In this document: positions 23,255-32,729 of the stretch, piece after piece
How positions within the stretch are numbered: the stretch's first letter is position 1
Layout: each line of letters begins with the position of its first letter
Assembly (NCBI GenBank): GCA_027604185.1
Contig: JADGKB010000003.1
Span: 62,001-126,000, forward strand
Origin: Boothiomyces macroporosus
Lineage: Eukaryota > Chytridiomycota > Chytridiomycetes > Rhizophydiales > Terramycetaceae
DNA: 64,000 nt
Reading direction: 5' to 3'
The notes under the pieces: model-generated
Database searches by the model: none
Told to the model about the DNA's origin: nothing
Seen by the model: the letters and a program-made list of their open reading frames with translations, nothing else
Made by a program: the position numbers and the translations under genes

Positions 23255-23712
23255 ATGAGCACCGATCCAGAAGAGAGCAGGGGTACATATACCAGCGATG
23301 AAACAGGCCACGACGAACCATGTCTATCCGATTTATACGCCCTACTACAAACATCGGTATCTACACTTGAACAATCACCGCACCAGTCGCTTGACACTCT
23401 AACACTATTAATGGAGCAAGTATGTGCGCAACAAGAAATATTACAATCCACATCAGCATACCAGGAACGATTAGAATTTTGGAGGCAGGTAAATGAAACA
23501 TGGCTGTACGTGATAGACTCGGCAATGAAAACCAAAGTGCTAGAACGAGGTGATTGGCGAGCCGTATGTGAAACTGTAGTAGCAGTTGGAAATGTATTAT
23601 CATTATACGGAATGGTAGAGTAAGTACTAATTGATCTAGTTATCCAATGGGCTTCGCGGAAGCGAGAATCGTTCAAGCAATATGTAGAGGTCTGGCTGAT
23701 ATATCCAATTAA
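23255..23712 (+). CDS. Unknown small helical protein
   Basis: Not recognised. The ATG at 23255 opens MSTDPEESRGTYTSDETG, an acidic lead, followed by a mostly helical segment (LTLLMEQVCAQQEILQSTSA, EFWRQVNETWLYVIDSAMKT). A 20-nt intron near 23623-23642 (gtaagtactaattgatctag) joins SLYGMV to DYPMGFAEARIVQAICRGLA; the spliced frame ends with TAA at 23712. About 145 residues. An overlapping frame from 23116 with a hydrophobic segment is an alternative start region but lacks support. Confidence 0.55.
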
Positions 23713-23744
23713 CAAGTAATAAATTAATATCTAATCATAATCCT

Positions 23745-25165
23745 TTATTCTCGTACTGAATCATCAAAAGATAAATTCTCTGATTGTATGAAATTGACTG
23801 ATTTCTGAATGTATTCCTGTTGAATATCGGTAAACCTGGTTGGATCTTGATTGGATGTTACACATACGTAATTTGGAGACTTGCCGGTAAATATATAACT
23901 TGATTGACCAGAGCCAATATTGTAGTGTGTGAATGTGCCTAGCCCTGCTCCTTTACGAAATTTGGTATTTACCCAGCCGCCGTTAGCCCATCCAGGCAGG
24001 CCATTCTCCCCTAAATGAACCATCTGTTCACTGCATACTTTGGAATTCTGCTCATCTAGTCTATCTGCGATTCCCATTGATCCGGGCAGGCTAGGTTCAA
24101 ACTCATAGTCTGATCCAACCATTGTGAATCCAATCCAAAACGTTTCCTTGTCTGTAGTTAGAGATGAATACCTCCATGGAAAAAGCTGTACATTTGGTCC
24201 TTTATACTCCCGCTGTTTAAAACGCATGCTGCCAGTAGTCCCATAAACCCTTTGGCTTTATTCAGCACAATCAAACCTGATTCTTGGTAGTGCCTAGCTT
24301 GATATGATAATATAGGTGTATTTGCAACTTTTTCTGGTATTACTCCTCCAAAAAGATTTTGTGCTGCCAATACTGACAGTGGGTTTACCGAAAATACTGG
24401 GCGGTCTTTGAAAAATAATGCCCCATGAGTCTTGTACAAGCTTCCTTCAAAGAATGTCTCTGGAGGCTGCAAGAAAATCGTATCAGCATCAATCATAACT
24501 ATCTCTTCAAAGCTAGATACCAACATCGCAAAAGGCTTTGCTTCCCAACCTTTGAGCGACAAGACAGAGTTATCAAATACAGCTGACAGGTCAATAACTT
24601 TTAAATCTGAAACTGTCATTAGCCACTGTCGGTTTGATTCGTTCAAGTCGCTATCCCCAATGTAAAATACTTCAATTGGCAAATTAGACTTGTAAACTTT
24701 GCGAATTATATGTGCAGTTGAATAGGCCATAGTTGCATATCTATTATTGACACACAGCACAATGCCCCTTTTCGAATATGACTGGCGTAAATGTATTGAC
24801 GAGTTGTATGCGTGTCTTAGAAATCCCAGAGTGCCTGCTTCTATGATTTTAAACTCTGGCTGGAAAGAATCAATATCCGTGTTGTTGATGGTAACTTGCC
24901 TCCAAATATTGTCATGATATTTCTGAAATGTACGCAGATAATTGCCAACCGCCAGAAAGTCTCCTGGGTTATTGTATGCTTGATGGCTTAATATTTCACG
25001 GTCATTGTCAGAAATTTCGAATGGCACTTTAGGCTTTCGCTCTTTTAGTATTCTAATATGATCCCAATGCCGCTTAATGATTGAAAATTGCCCCAACACT
25101 ACCGTCGCAATTAGCAGTGTCAGCATGTATTTAAACCATTTCCGTCTCTTTAGTGTGAATTTCAT
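23745..25165 (-). CDS. GT71 alpha-1,3-mannosyltransferase-like (MNN1 family), copy 1
   Basis: Type II Golgi glycosyltransferase. It has a short basic cytosolic tail (MKFTLKRRKWFKYM), a membrane anchor (LTLLIATVVLGQF), then the MNN1-type catalytic domain: LPIEVFYIGDSDL, GWEAKPFAMLVSSFEEIVMI, with the DxD metal motif DAD (IDADTIFLQ), and GALFFKDR. A 20-nt intron at 24152-24171 (gtattcatctctaactacag) splits HGDKETFW; the other two copies have no intron there. The C-terminus shows WANGGWVNTKF. About 467 residues. First of a cluster of three plus a relic; probably modifies O- or N-glycans of cell-surface proteins. Confidence 0.85.
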
Positions 25166-25310
25166 TTCGCGTCAACTTGTTTGTTATTTATAGATTAACT
25201 TACCGCGACTCGAAACTTGGGCCACATCCATGTTGGATACCAGCTACAACATATTTGACTGTGAATAAATCGGACAAATCGCTCGGCCAAGTGATATTTT
25301 TAATTTTTCC

Positions 25311-27082
25311 ATGATTTTCAATTCAAGACGGTCAACAGTGTACAGCACAAAGGCAATTGTATCTGCTACTCAACCATTGGCAGTGCAATGCGGAATTGAA
25401 GCTCTTCGATTAGGAGGAAATGCAGCTGATGCAGCTGTAGCGGTACTGGAAAGTTAATAAAGGTTGCTGCAGGATTAAATGTTACCGAACCATCTTCGAC
25501 AGGAATAGGAGGGGATCTGTTTTGTTTATATTTTGATGCAAAAACTCAAAAAGTTCACTCATTAAATGCAACTGGCAGGTCAGCACAGAGTATTACTTTG
25601 GACGCCGTTAAATCAAGTGTAGGGGGTGCGCTGCACATTCCATTTGATAATGCTCTGGCAGTAAACGTACCTGGGGCTGCAGCTGGCTGGGTTGATTTGC
25701 ATCAGTTGTTTGGAAACAAAGCTTTATCGCTCCAGCAGATTCTCCAACCTGCTATAGATTTGGCAAAGAATGGATTTCCAGTGAGCGAAATATCAGCTAA
25801 AAGATGGCAGGACAAAGAAGAATTGTTGAAGAAGCACTTGCCTGGAACGTTAGAGTTTCTTCCTCACGGAAGAGCACCAAACGAAGGGGAATTGGTAACT
25901 TTGCCTGGTCTTGCAAAGTAAATCCATCGTAATTTAGAACATTTGAGTTGTTGGCTCAGCATGGAAAGAAAGGGTTCTATTCTGGTGAAATTGCAAAAGC
26001 AATTGTTGAATGTGTACAGGATAAAGGTGGACTTTTAACTCTTGAGGACTTGGCTAATCATGAGAATATAGTAGGGGAATCTATTAGTGCGCCATTTAGA
26101 GATTTGATTGTACACGAGCATGGACCAAACGGCCAAGGGTAAACGAATACTTACAATCAAGGATTGTTGCATTAATGGTGCTGCAGATTTTAGAGCTCCT
26201 TGAAAAACAAGGAGCTATTCCAAAGTTGGATTCGATCAAGCACAATTCTGCAGACTATATTCATATCATCGTGGAAGCCCTTAAACTGGCGTTTGCAGAT
26301 GCACAGTGGTATGTTACCGATCCAGGAAAGTATAACGTTCCTACAAAGGGACTCCTTTCACAGGAATACTTGACAGAAAGGAGCCATTTGATTGATATGA
26401 AAAGAGTTTTGAAAGAATATAGCCATGGCCAACCTCCATCTTCAGGGAATACAGTTTAGTAGCAACACTTTAACACCAGCTTTAGTGTAGTTGACAAAGA
26501 AGGAAATGCTTGCTCTGTGGTAAACTCTACCTACTCACCATTTGGCTCAGGCATGGTTGTTCCTGGCACCGGAATCAATCTACATTCCAGAGGTGCCAAC
26601 TTTTCCCTAGATCCTCAATGCCCAAACGTAATCGAGGGCGGCAAAAGGCCTTATCACACTATCATGTACTTGAACTCTAACCTAGCCCTGCTATGGCCAC
26701 AAATAAATCAACTGGAGCGCTAGAAATGAACTTTGGTGTAATGGGTACAAGAAATATAATTTTAGGGGCATTTATGCAGCCACAGGGCCATGTTCAAGTA
26801 CTACTAAACCACTATATTTTCAATTTGCAAGTGCAACAGGCACTCGACTCTCCCCGTTTTTGTTTTGAAGTATCGTCGGGTGAGCTCTTACTTGAAGACG
26901 GAATCGGTGAGTCGGTGAAGCGCGAGCTTGAAGAAAGAGGTCATAGAGTTCGAATAGTCACTGCTCATGACAGGGCAGTTTTTGGAAGAGGTCAAATAAT
27001 CAAAAAGATTCCATCCAAGAATTTTATCCTCGCTGCCGGGTCTGATCCTCGCGGAGATGGACATGCAGTTCCATTGTTATAA
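25311..27082 (+). CDS. Gamma-glutamyltransferase family protein (YwrD-like)
   Basis: N-terminal-nucleophile hydrolase that transfers or hydrolyses gamma-glutamyl groups, e.g. of glutathione. Five introns (25443-25462, 25918-25937, 26139-26161, 26459-26479, 26666-26685; 20-23 nt) cut it into six exons. Joined landmarks are [32 protein letters not shown] and NVPGAAAGW. The autoprocessing site region [17 protein letters not shown] is restored by intron 4 removal; the Thr before VYFSVVD would be the nucleophile. [12 protein letters not shown], restored by intron 5 removal, follows. No signal peptide is evident, unlike secreted GGTs. About 555 residues. It is inserted between GT71 genes and ends overlapping the convergent YecM-like gene by 6 bp. 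Confidence 0.9.
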
Positions 27083-27598
27083 ACCTTTATTTCTTTGTTC
27101 AATTTCGATAACTTTTTCCAACGGCATATTATGGAATTTTACATTTAGTCTCTTGTTTTCATTCGACAAATCAATTCTAATATCCGCATTAAAGTTCTTT
27201 TTCATTCCAGAGTAATCCCAATCCACGGGATACTGCTTTGCGAAATCCTGCAAAGGTAGTTCTGTTACGAATTCAGCATGTTCCCATCCTGTAGCGTAAA
27301 AACTGTTTTCCTTGGGCATCGGCAATTCAATTACGTCTACTTTTCGTCCATGTTTGGAAATTTCAATCGGTTGATGTAGTTTAAAAGTTGCAATTGGCCT
27401 CCCACCAACTATTTCTTCAACCAAGATTTTTCCGAGTTGTTTGAGTGCAACATACACATCCAAGTATTCCTGTTCGGTTTCTACCCGATAGCAAACATGG
27501 TCCATAAACAATCCATCCACTGGAATATTGAATTCGTGTAGTCGAGATAATAGCAAGTCTACAAATTCAGGAACTTGATTTAAAATTTCTAATGACAT
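27077..27598 (-). CDS. YecM-like protein (VOC-fold family)
   Basis: Resembles the bacterial YecM family (glyoxalase/VOC fold, function unknown). Visible motifs are FMDHVCYRVETEQEY, IVGGRPIATFKLHQPI, IELPMPKE, GWEHAEFV and NVKFHNMPLEKVIEIEQ, all in family order. The start is the ATG at 27598 (MSLEILNQVPEF), only 13 bp below the stop of the upstream GT71 gene. About 173 residues, single exon. Its stop codon overlaps that of convergent GGT in a shared TTATAA. A bacterial-type, intronless gene suggests possible lateral transfer, unproven. Confidence 0.82.
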   Translation of the reverse strand: MSLEILNQVPEFVDLLLSRLHEFNIPVDGLFMDHVCYRVETEQEYLDVYVALKQLGKILVEEIVGGRPIATFKLHQPIEISKHGRKVDVIELPMPKENSFYATGWEHAEFVTELPLQDFAKQYPVDWDYSGMKKNFNADIRIDLSNENKRLNVKFHNMPLEKVIEIEQRNKGL

Positions 27599-27611
27599 GT
27601 AGAAAATTTCT

Positions 27612-28928
27612 TTATTGATTTTGAGCATTTTCAATCCAAATTTTACCGCTGTCGATGAGCACTTGGCGGATTGTGTTGGGAAGAGCTTTAGGAGTACTGT
27701 TCGTCAATAGACAAGCAAGATTCCTAACTTTACTTGAAAAGCTCCATTCACCTGGCTCGTGCACGTAATGAGTGGGAGTGATTACGTGGATATTGCTACT
27801 ATTGAATTTGTCATCTATAATACCGCCGTTGATCCACATTGGACCGGCATCCGTGGAATGCAGTATTTGTGCGCTACACACTTTGAAAAGCCAGTTTTCT
27901 CTTTCACAGTCCTTCTTCTTTCCCAAAGTCCCTACAGGAGTAGGGTTAAATATATAATCTTCTCCCACCATTTCAAATCCAAGCCAGAAGGTTTCCTTAT
28001 CCCCATGAACGTATTGATAAGTATTGTTTCTTATTTTGTCTGTGTTCAGCATACTTGTAGCCAATAAACCAGGCAATCTGCGTAACTTGTCAATCACGAC
28101 AACACCAGATTCTTGCTGATGGCCAGATTCTCCACGCATCATTCGTGTATTGCTTGCGTATTCAGACATTCCATGAGGGAATAATAACTCTATCCAGAAT
28201 CTTTGGAATAGCATGAGTTCATATGCTGTCCTGTCTTGGAAAAATAGTGCACCATGTTCCAAGTATAATTTGTTTTGAAACAAAATATCAGGCGATTGAA
28301 GGAAAACAGTGTCTGCATCAATGATCATTGCATTGCGGAATGAGCTAGCCAGTAGCGCAAATGGTTTAGAACTCCATCCTTCCATATTCAAAATTTCATT
28401 GTCAAAAATTGTTGTAATGTCTATCGTTTTGGTATATGGTATCTCTTCAAGTCTATTTTGATTATCAACCGACAAGTCATCTTCCCCAATATAAAACACT
28501 TCCACTGGTAGATTGCACTTGTGAATATTACGAATCATTAGCAGTGTCGACACCGCAAGGTCTGTATATCTGTCATTTACTGATAGTACTATTCCAGTTC
28601 CTTTAAAAGATTTACGGAGTCGGATTGTATTTGGATGTACCTTCAACCACGGAAATAATCTTGCATCAATATATTCGGCATCATAATCGTAAAAATAAAA
28701 AAGTCCTGCAATCCCGAAAGAGCTGGCGAATATATCATTGTGGACAGCTCTGTGGGTTCGTAGCGCAGTACTGAGTTGAGAGAAATTTGGTTCCTGCAGC
28801 GAAATGTCATATTTTAACGAATTGTCTTGGTCTGCTGATAATCTGAGACCGGTTATTTGGTTAAAGATAAATAGTATCACAAATATTAGGGCCACGTAAA
28901 ATATAATGCGACTGTGTTTGCGCTTCAT
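27612..28928 (-). CDS. GT71 alpha-1,3-mannosyltransferase-like (MNN1 family), copy 2
   Basis: Start at ATG 28928 (MKRKHSRIIFYVALIFVILF), giving a basic tail plus signal anchor. Catalytic domain motifs: GIVLSVNDRYTDLAVSTL, LPVEVFYIGEDDL, GWSSKPFALLASSF, the DAD motif in MIIDADTVFLQSP, GALFFQDR, and HGDKETFWLGFEMVG without an intron. The C-terminus holds INGGIID and THYVHEPGEWSFSSKVRN. About 438 residues, single exon. Closer to copy 3 than to copy 1. Confidence 0.87.
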   Translation of the reverse strand: MKRKHSRIIFYVALIFVILFIFNQITGLRLSADQDNSLKYDISLQEPNFSQLSTALRTHRAVHNDIFASSFGIAGLFYFYDYDAEYIDARLFPWLKVHPNTIRLRKSFKGTGIVLSVNDRYTDLAVSTLLMIRNIHKCNLPVEVFYIGEDDLSVDNQNRLEEIPYTKTIDITTIFDNEILNMEGWSSKPFALLASSFRNAMIIDADTVFLQSPDILFQNKLYLEHGALFFQDRTAYELMLFQRFWIELLFPHGMSEYASNTRMMRGESGHQQESGVVVIDKLRRLPGLLATSMLNTDKIRNNTYQYVHGDKETFWLGFEMVGEDYIFNPTPVGTLGKKKDCERENWLFKVCSAQILHSTDAGPMWINGGIIDDKFNSSNIHVITPTHYVHEPGEWSFSSKVRNLACLLTNSTPKALPNTIRQVLIDSGKIWIENAQNQ

Positions 28929-29035
28929 CTTTTTGAGAAAAATTACTTTTTGATGTAGCAAGCTGGGCTGACGAAACGTTTTTAAGCCTCAAAAGATAAA
29001 CGATCAGGTACCTATTCTCTCTCCATTGCGAATTG

Positions 29036-29080
29036 TCTTGTTCAGCAGCGTCTTGTTCAGCAGCGTCTTGTTCAGCAGCT
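29036..29080. repeat. Three tandem 15-bp repeats
   Basis: Three copies of tcttgttcagcagcg (last base differs in the third), next to a GT71 relic. On the minus strand they could read AAEQD three times, but no supported gene covers them. Confidence 0.9.
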
Positions 29081-29098
29081 TTATAGGGGTTTGCGTCG

Positions 29099-29185
29099 CT
29101 ATAAAACATTCTTGTCAATTCGGTTAGAAATCCATTCACCTGGTTCATGGATAAAATGACTCGCTTCAATAAAAACAAAATAGAA
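29099..29185 (-). pseudogene. GT71 C-terminal relic
   Basis: The minus strand encodes SHFIHEPGEWISN then RIDKNVL and a stop. This matches the conserved tail of copy 2 (THYVHEPGEWSF) and copy 3 (THFVNEPGEWQF). The frame is closed by a stop just upstream and no catalytic domain remains, so this is a decayed fragment of a fourth copy lying between copies 2 and 3. Confidence 0.75.
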
Positions 29186-29270
29186 ATTAGTAACCAGGAA
29201 TAACAATCTTGTTCGTTTTCTTTCAAAAATCAAAAATATTGTTTGAACCAAACAAAAACCAAGTTTTGTT

Positions 29271-30620
29271 TCAAAAATTATCCACTACTTCCCTCCATAC
29301 TGCACCCGATTTCTGAATATTTGCAAGTATGTCTTCGGGAAGTAACGCTGGGATATGCTGGGTTAAAAGGCAAGCGCGGTTCTTGATTTTTGATGAAAAT
29401 TGCCATTCCCCTGGTTCGTTTACAAAATGAGTAGCGCTCAAGATATTATGGTTGCTGGTATTGTATTTATCTTGAGCTATTCCCCCGTTCATCCAAATTG
29501 GCCCGTTTGTGGGAGTGGCATGCAGAATCTGTACATTGCATACTTGATATCTATCCAAGAATGGCTGACCATTAAATTCCTCCTCATGCTCCAATAATCC
29601 CAATACTCCAGCACCAATAGAATTGAAAGTATAATTCGCACCAACAGCTTCAAACCCAAGCCAGAATGTTTCTTTATCCCCATGTACGTGATCATAAGTA
29701 GTATTCTTTACTTGCCCCATATTTAATGTGCATGCAGCCAACAAACCTGGAAGGCGAAGCTTTTTATCAATCAAAACAACACCAGATTCTTGTTGATGAA
29801 GAGATTTCCAATTCAAAATATCATAGTTTTTTGCTGTTTCTGAAAGGTCATCCTGCAAGATTGTTTCTATCCACAATTTACCAGCATAATCCAGCATATA
29901 AACCTTTCTATCTTGGAAAAACAGGGCTCTATGTAGTATAAACTGTGGATCTTTAAATAGCAGACTAGGTGATTGGAGGAAAACGGTATCCGCATCAATT
30001 ATCATCGCATTCCGAAATGAGCTAGCCAGCAGCGCAAATGGTTTAGAGTCCCACCCATATAATTGAATGATATCATTATCAAATATTTTCGTCAGATCAA
30101 ATAGCTTTGTGTTTTTGATTTTCAAAAGCCGCCGTCTGCTTGATTCTGATAGGTCCTTGTCTCCTATATAGAATATTTCTACAGGCAGGTTACATTTGTG
30201 AACTACACGAATCATTGATAATGTCGACAAAGCAAATTCTGTATAATTATCGCTTACGGACATTACTATTCCGTTCCCTTTGAATGACTTGCGCATCCTC
30301 ACTGAGTTGGTGTGCAGCCATGGAAACAGTGACTGATCAATCATTTGTGATTCAAAGTCATATGTGTAAAACAGTTTGTACCACCCTTGACTTTTCTGAT
30401 AAATAAGATCATGATACTTGGAAAAAGTGTTTAGAGCCTTCCCTAGCCTTCCAAAGTCTATCTCTCCTGTTGGTTTGTATTGTATAATGTCAAAATCCTC
30501 CACTGGTATTTCAAGAGGAGGTTCACTTTCGCTAAGTGTGTACAAAAATCCCGCCAACATAAATAAGAGAACAGATGTCAGTAGCCTAGTGTATTTCCTC
30601 TTTATTCTAACCTTGAACAT
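29271..30620 (-). CDS. GT71 alpha-1,3-mannosyltransferase-like (MNN1 family), copy 3
   Basis: Start at ATG 30620 (MFKVRIKRKYTRLLTSVLLF), with a basic tail and signal anchor. Catalytic features: GIVMSVSDNYTEFALSTL, LPVEIFYIGDKDL, GWDSKPFALLASSF, the DAD motif in MIIDADTVFLQSP, ALFFQDR, QQESGVVLIDKKLRLPG and HGDKETFWLGFEAVG. The C-terminus has IWMNGGIAQDKYN and THFVNEPGEWQFSSKIKN. About 449 residues, single exon. The three copies on one strand indicate local duplication. Confidence 0.87.
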   Translation of the reverse strand: MFKVRIKRKYTRLLTSVLLFMLAGFLYTLSESEPPLEIPVEDFDIIQYKPTGEIDFGRLGKALNTFSKYHDLIYQKSQGWYKLFYTYDFESQMIDQSLFPWLHTNSVRMRKSFKGNGIVMSVSDNYTEFALSTLSMIRVVHKCNLPVEIFYIGDKDLSESSRRRLLKIKNTKLFDLTKIFDNDIIQLYGWDSKPFALLASSFRNAMIIDADTVFLQSPSLLFKDPQFILHRALFFQDRKVYMLDYAGKLWIETILQDDLSETAKNYDILNWKSLHQQESGVVLIDKKLRLPGLLAACTLNMGQVKNTTYDHVHGDKETFWLGFEAVGANYTFNSIGAGVLGLLEHEEEFNGQPFLDRYQVCNVQILHATPTNGPIWMNGGIAQDKYNTSNHNILSATHFVNEPGEWQFSSKIKNRACLLTQHIPALLPEDILANIQKSGAVWREVVDNF

Positions 30621-30824
30621 TTTGCAGAAATTTTGGAATGGGACAGCACCTTGAAAAGTTGCGAAATTCGAAACGGGAACCACGTTCTACAACAGACAAC
30701 TGGAAAATTAATCATGCTCTCTGTATTATCGTAGACGCCAGGTGTAAGCGATTGTTTTTGGCCTAATTTCCGTCTGCCTTTTGCATATATTTAATCATCA
30801 GGACCATTTTTGGACATCAGTTAG

Positions 30825-30964
30825 ATGAAAAAATCCCGAATAGTGAGCCCTACAACAACGGTGCGCAGGGACGCAGGTATTCCCAAAATACTCTAGTTCA
30901 ACTCCTGGCAATGAAGCGAATACATTCTTTCCTCTGCAGTGCACACCAAGATTCAGGCACATAG
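30825..30964 (+). CDS. Possible tiny spliced gene
   Basis: Weak candidate. ATG 30825 opens MKKSRIVSPTTTVRRDA. A 20-nt GT-AG segment at 30877-30896 (gtattcccaaaatactctag) joins it to VQLLAMKRIHSFLCSAHQDS and a stop, 39 residues. The intron lacks the usual TAAY site. The flanks between 30621 and 31105 otherwise hold only promoters of GT71 copy 3 and IWR1. Confidence 0.25.
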
Positions 30965-31105
30965 GTTTCAAGTGCATAGTTGCTCGAATTCGATGCTCCT
31001 TGAAATTAAATAGGAAATACAGTCGTCGAAATTCTTTTTTGTATTCATGTTACCTGTAAGAGCAAGCAACTACAGTCAAATTCAAGGATATTTTTTTCCG
31101 TAAAA

Positions 31106-31878
31106 ATGACTGATGTTGACAAAAGTAACCAAATGAAAACGACAATCATTAGAGTAAAAAGAAAAAGATTTGAAGATCCGGTCGATACTCTTCTTGTCGC
31201 CCAGGAAACTGTAGATAAAAAAGTAAGCTTTTTTAATTCCAGCTCAAATCCATCCATGAAGCAAAGGTGTTCAAATTCGTCGAATCGATAGAGACTCAAG
31301 GATTGCAGCAACCGCATTTACAAAACACACTCACGAAGGCGCGGGAGAGCATCAAGCAAACAATTAGTATGGAAAAGAGGAAAGAGATTTTATCTGCAAA
31401 GCGATTGAAACAGGCTCAAGAAGCAAGATTCAAAATTATTGAAACCAACAGGAACATTGATAACGTTCATCTGATTGATGTAACCAGAGATGAAGATTAT
31501 GGATTGGATGAGGTTACCTTGAATCTGATGCCAATGGTCAGAGAACATTTAGCAATTACTGAACCAGAAAAACACAACGACTTTGTATATGATTTGTATT
31601 ATCACGATGTCTCTGCACCAGTGGCGGATGTAATTATTATTCACTCTAGGCGTTGGAGACGAACGTAGGAACATTAGGAATGAATGAAGATGGTGAAATA
31701 TTCCTGGATGATGCACCAGATTCAGAATATGATAGCGAGGATTCAAATGGTAATATTGGCTAATATAGCCGAAGATTATTACAAGAACGATTATCCAGAC
31801 GAAGATAGCGAGGATGAATTTCAATACCAGCAAGAAAGCGATGCATTGAGCAGCGAAGATGACTATGAACACTATTAG
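31106..31878 (+). CDS. IWR1/SLC7A6OS-like RNA polymerase II import factor
   Basis: Iwr1 binds assembled RNA polymerase II and directs its nuclear import. The N-terminal signature TTIIRVKRKRFEDPVDTLL matches the family NLS-like start. Three introns are removed: gtaagcttttttaattccag, gtaattattattcactctag and gtaatattggctaatatag (20, 20, 19 nt). The centre has FVYDLYYHDV, and the C-terminus is strongly acidic (DDAPDSEYDSEDSNAEDYY, DEDSEDEFQ), as in Iwr1. About 237 residues. It ends 21 bp from convergent MMTAG2-like. Confidence 0.85.
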
Positions 31879-31899
31879 CAATAAAAACTTGATGATTTA

Positions 31900-32677
31900 T
31901 TAATATCTCTTACGATCTCTTTCATTTGGGGAATATTCGCGATATCGCTTTGATCGGTCATGTTTTCTACTTGGACTATAATCTCGATATTTCCTTTCAG
32001 ATGAACGATCTCTTCTTGGCGATCTGCTTCTTTCCCTCGAAACATCCCGTTCACGGCGATTATCTGGACTTTGATCTGGTCTTCTTTCAGCTCTATATTT
32101 TCTTTCCGCAGAATAATCGTTTGAGCTGTGTCCTTTCATGCTCCTATCAGAAGAGCGACCACTTTTTCTTTCCCTGCTACCAGAACGGCCTCTTCTTCGC
32201 TCTCTACTTCTGGACCTATCTTTCCTTCTTTCTCTGCTCCTGGAACGCTCTCTTTTTCTTTCTTCAGTCCGCTTGTGTCGTTTTGCTCCGACAACAATCT
32301 TTTCATCAACAACTTGTTCCGGCAATTCATTCTTTACAATTTTAGCCATGTCTTGTTGATTAATAACTGTATCTTCAGCTTTCTTCAATCCAAGCGCCTC
32401 CATCATTGCTTCCGTTTCTTTTCGTTTAATTTCAGCAATTTCATCCAGTTCCACTTGGCTTTCACCAGTCACTTTTTGTTCATTGAACCAATTTAAATCT
32501 AAATTAGGGAAAGTTACTCTTGTTCTTTTGCCACCTTCCAACAGCACATTTGACAGTATTTCCAAGGTAGATTTCTCTGTGTTTATCCTCTTTTATATTT
32601 TCCCATCTGAATAGTCCCAGTCCACCTCTGTTTCCTTCTCTGATTTTTTCAACTTCTGGTTTCCCTCTTCTTGGCAT
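31900..32677 (-). CDS. MMTAG2-like RS-rich protein
   Basis: Homologue of multiple myeloma tumor-associated protein 2, a conserved eukaryotic protein of unclear, probably RNA-related nuclear function. The N-terminal domain reads LGLFRWENIKEDKHREIYLG and AVGRWQK. A 19-nt intron (gtaactttccctaatttag, near 32510) restores LNWFNEQKV after it. The C-terminal half is an Arg/Ser/Asp-rich RS domain, as in splicing-associated proteins. Start ATG 32677 (MPRRGKPEVEKIREGNRGG). About 252 residues. Antisense open frames over the RS region are compositional artefacts. Confidence 0.82.
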
Positions 32678-32729
32678 GTAGAAAAAGATCAAAAAATTCA
32701 AGCAACAATTTATATTAAAAATCAATTTG

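Noticed and set aside
23212..23715. Minus-strand 167-codon frame opposite the unknown 23255-23712 gene
   Set aside because: The plus strand has an ATG, a canonical 20-nt intron and a coherent helical protein; the antisense frame is Ser/Thr/Cys-rich with no motif.
32128..32496. Plus-strand open frames opposite the MMTAG2-like gene
   Set aside because: They mirror the Arg/Ser/Glu-rich RS coding strand and give low-complexity Ser/Phe/Leu peptides without motifs.
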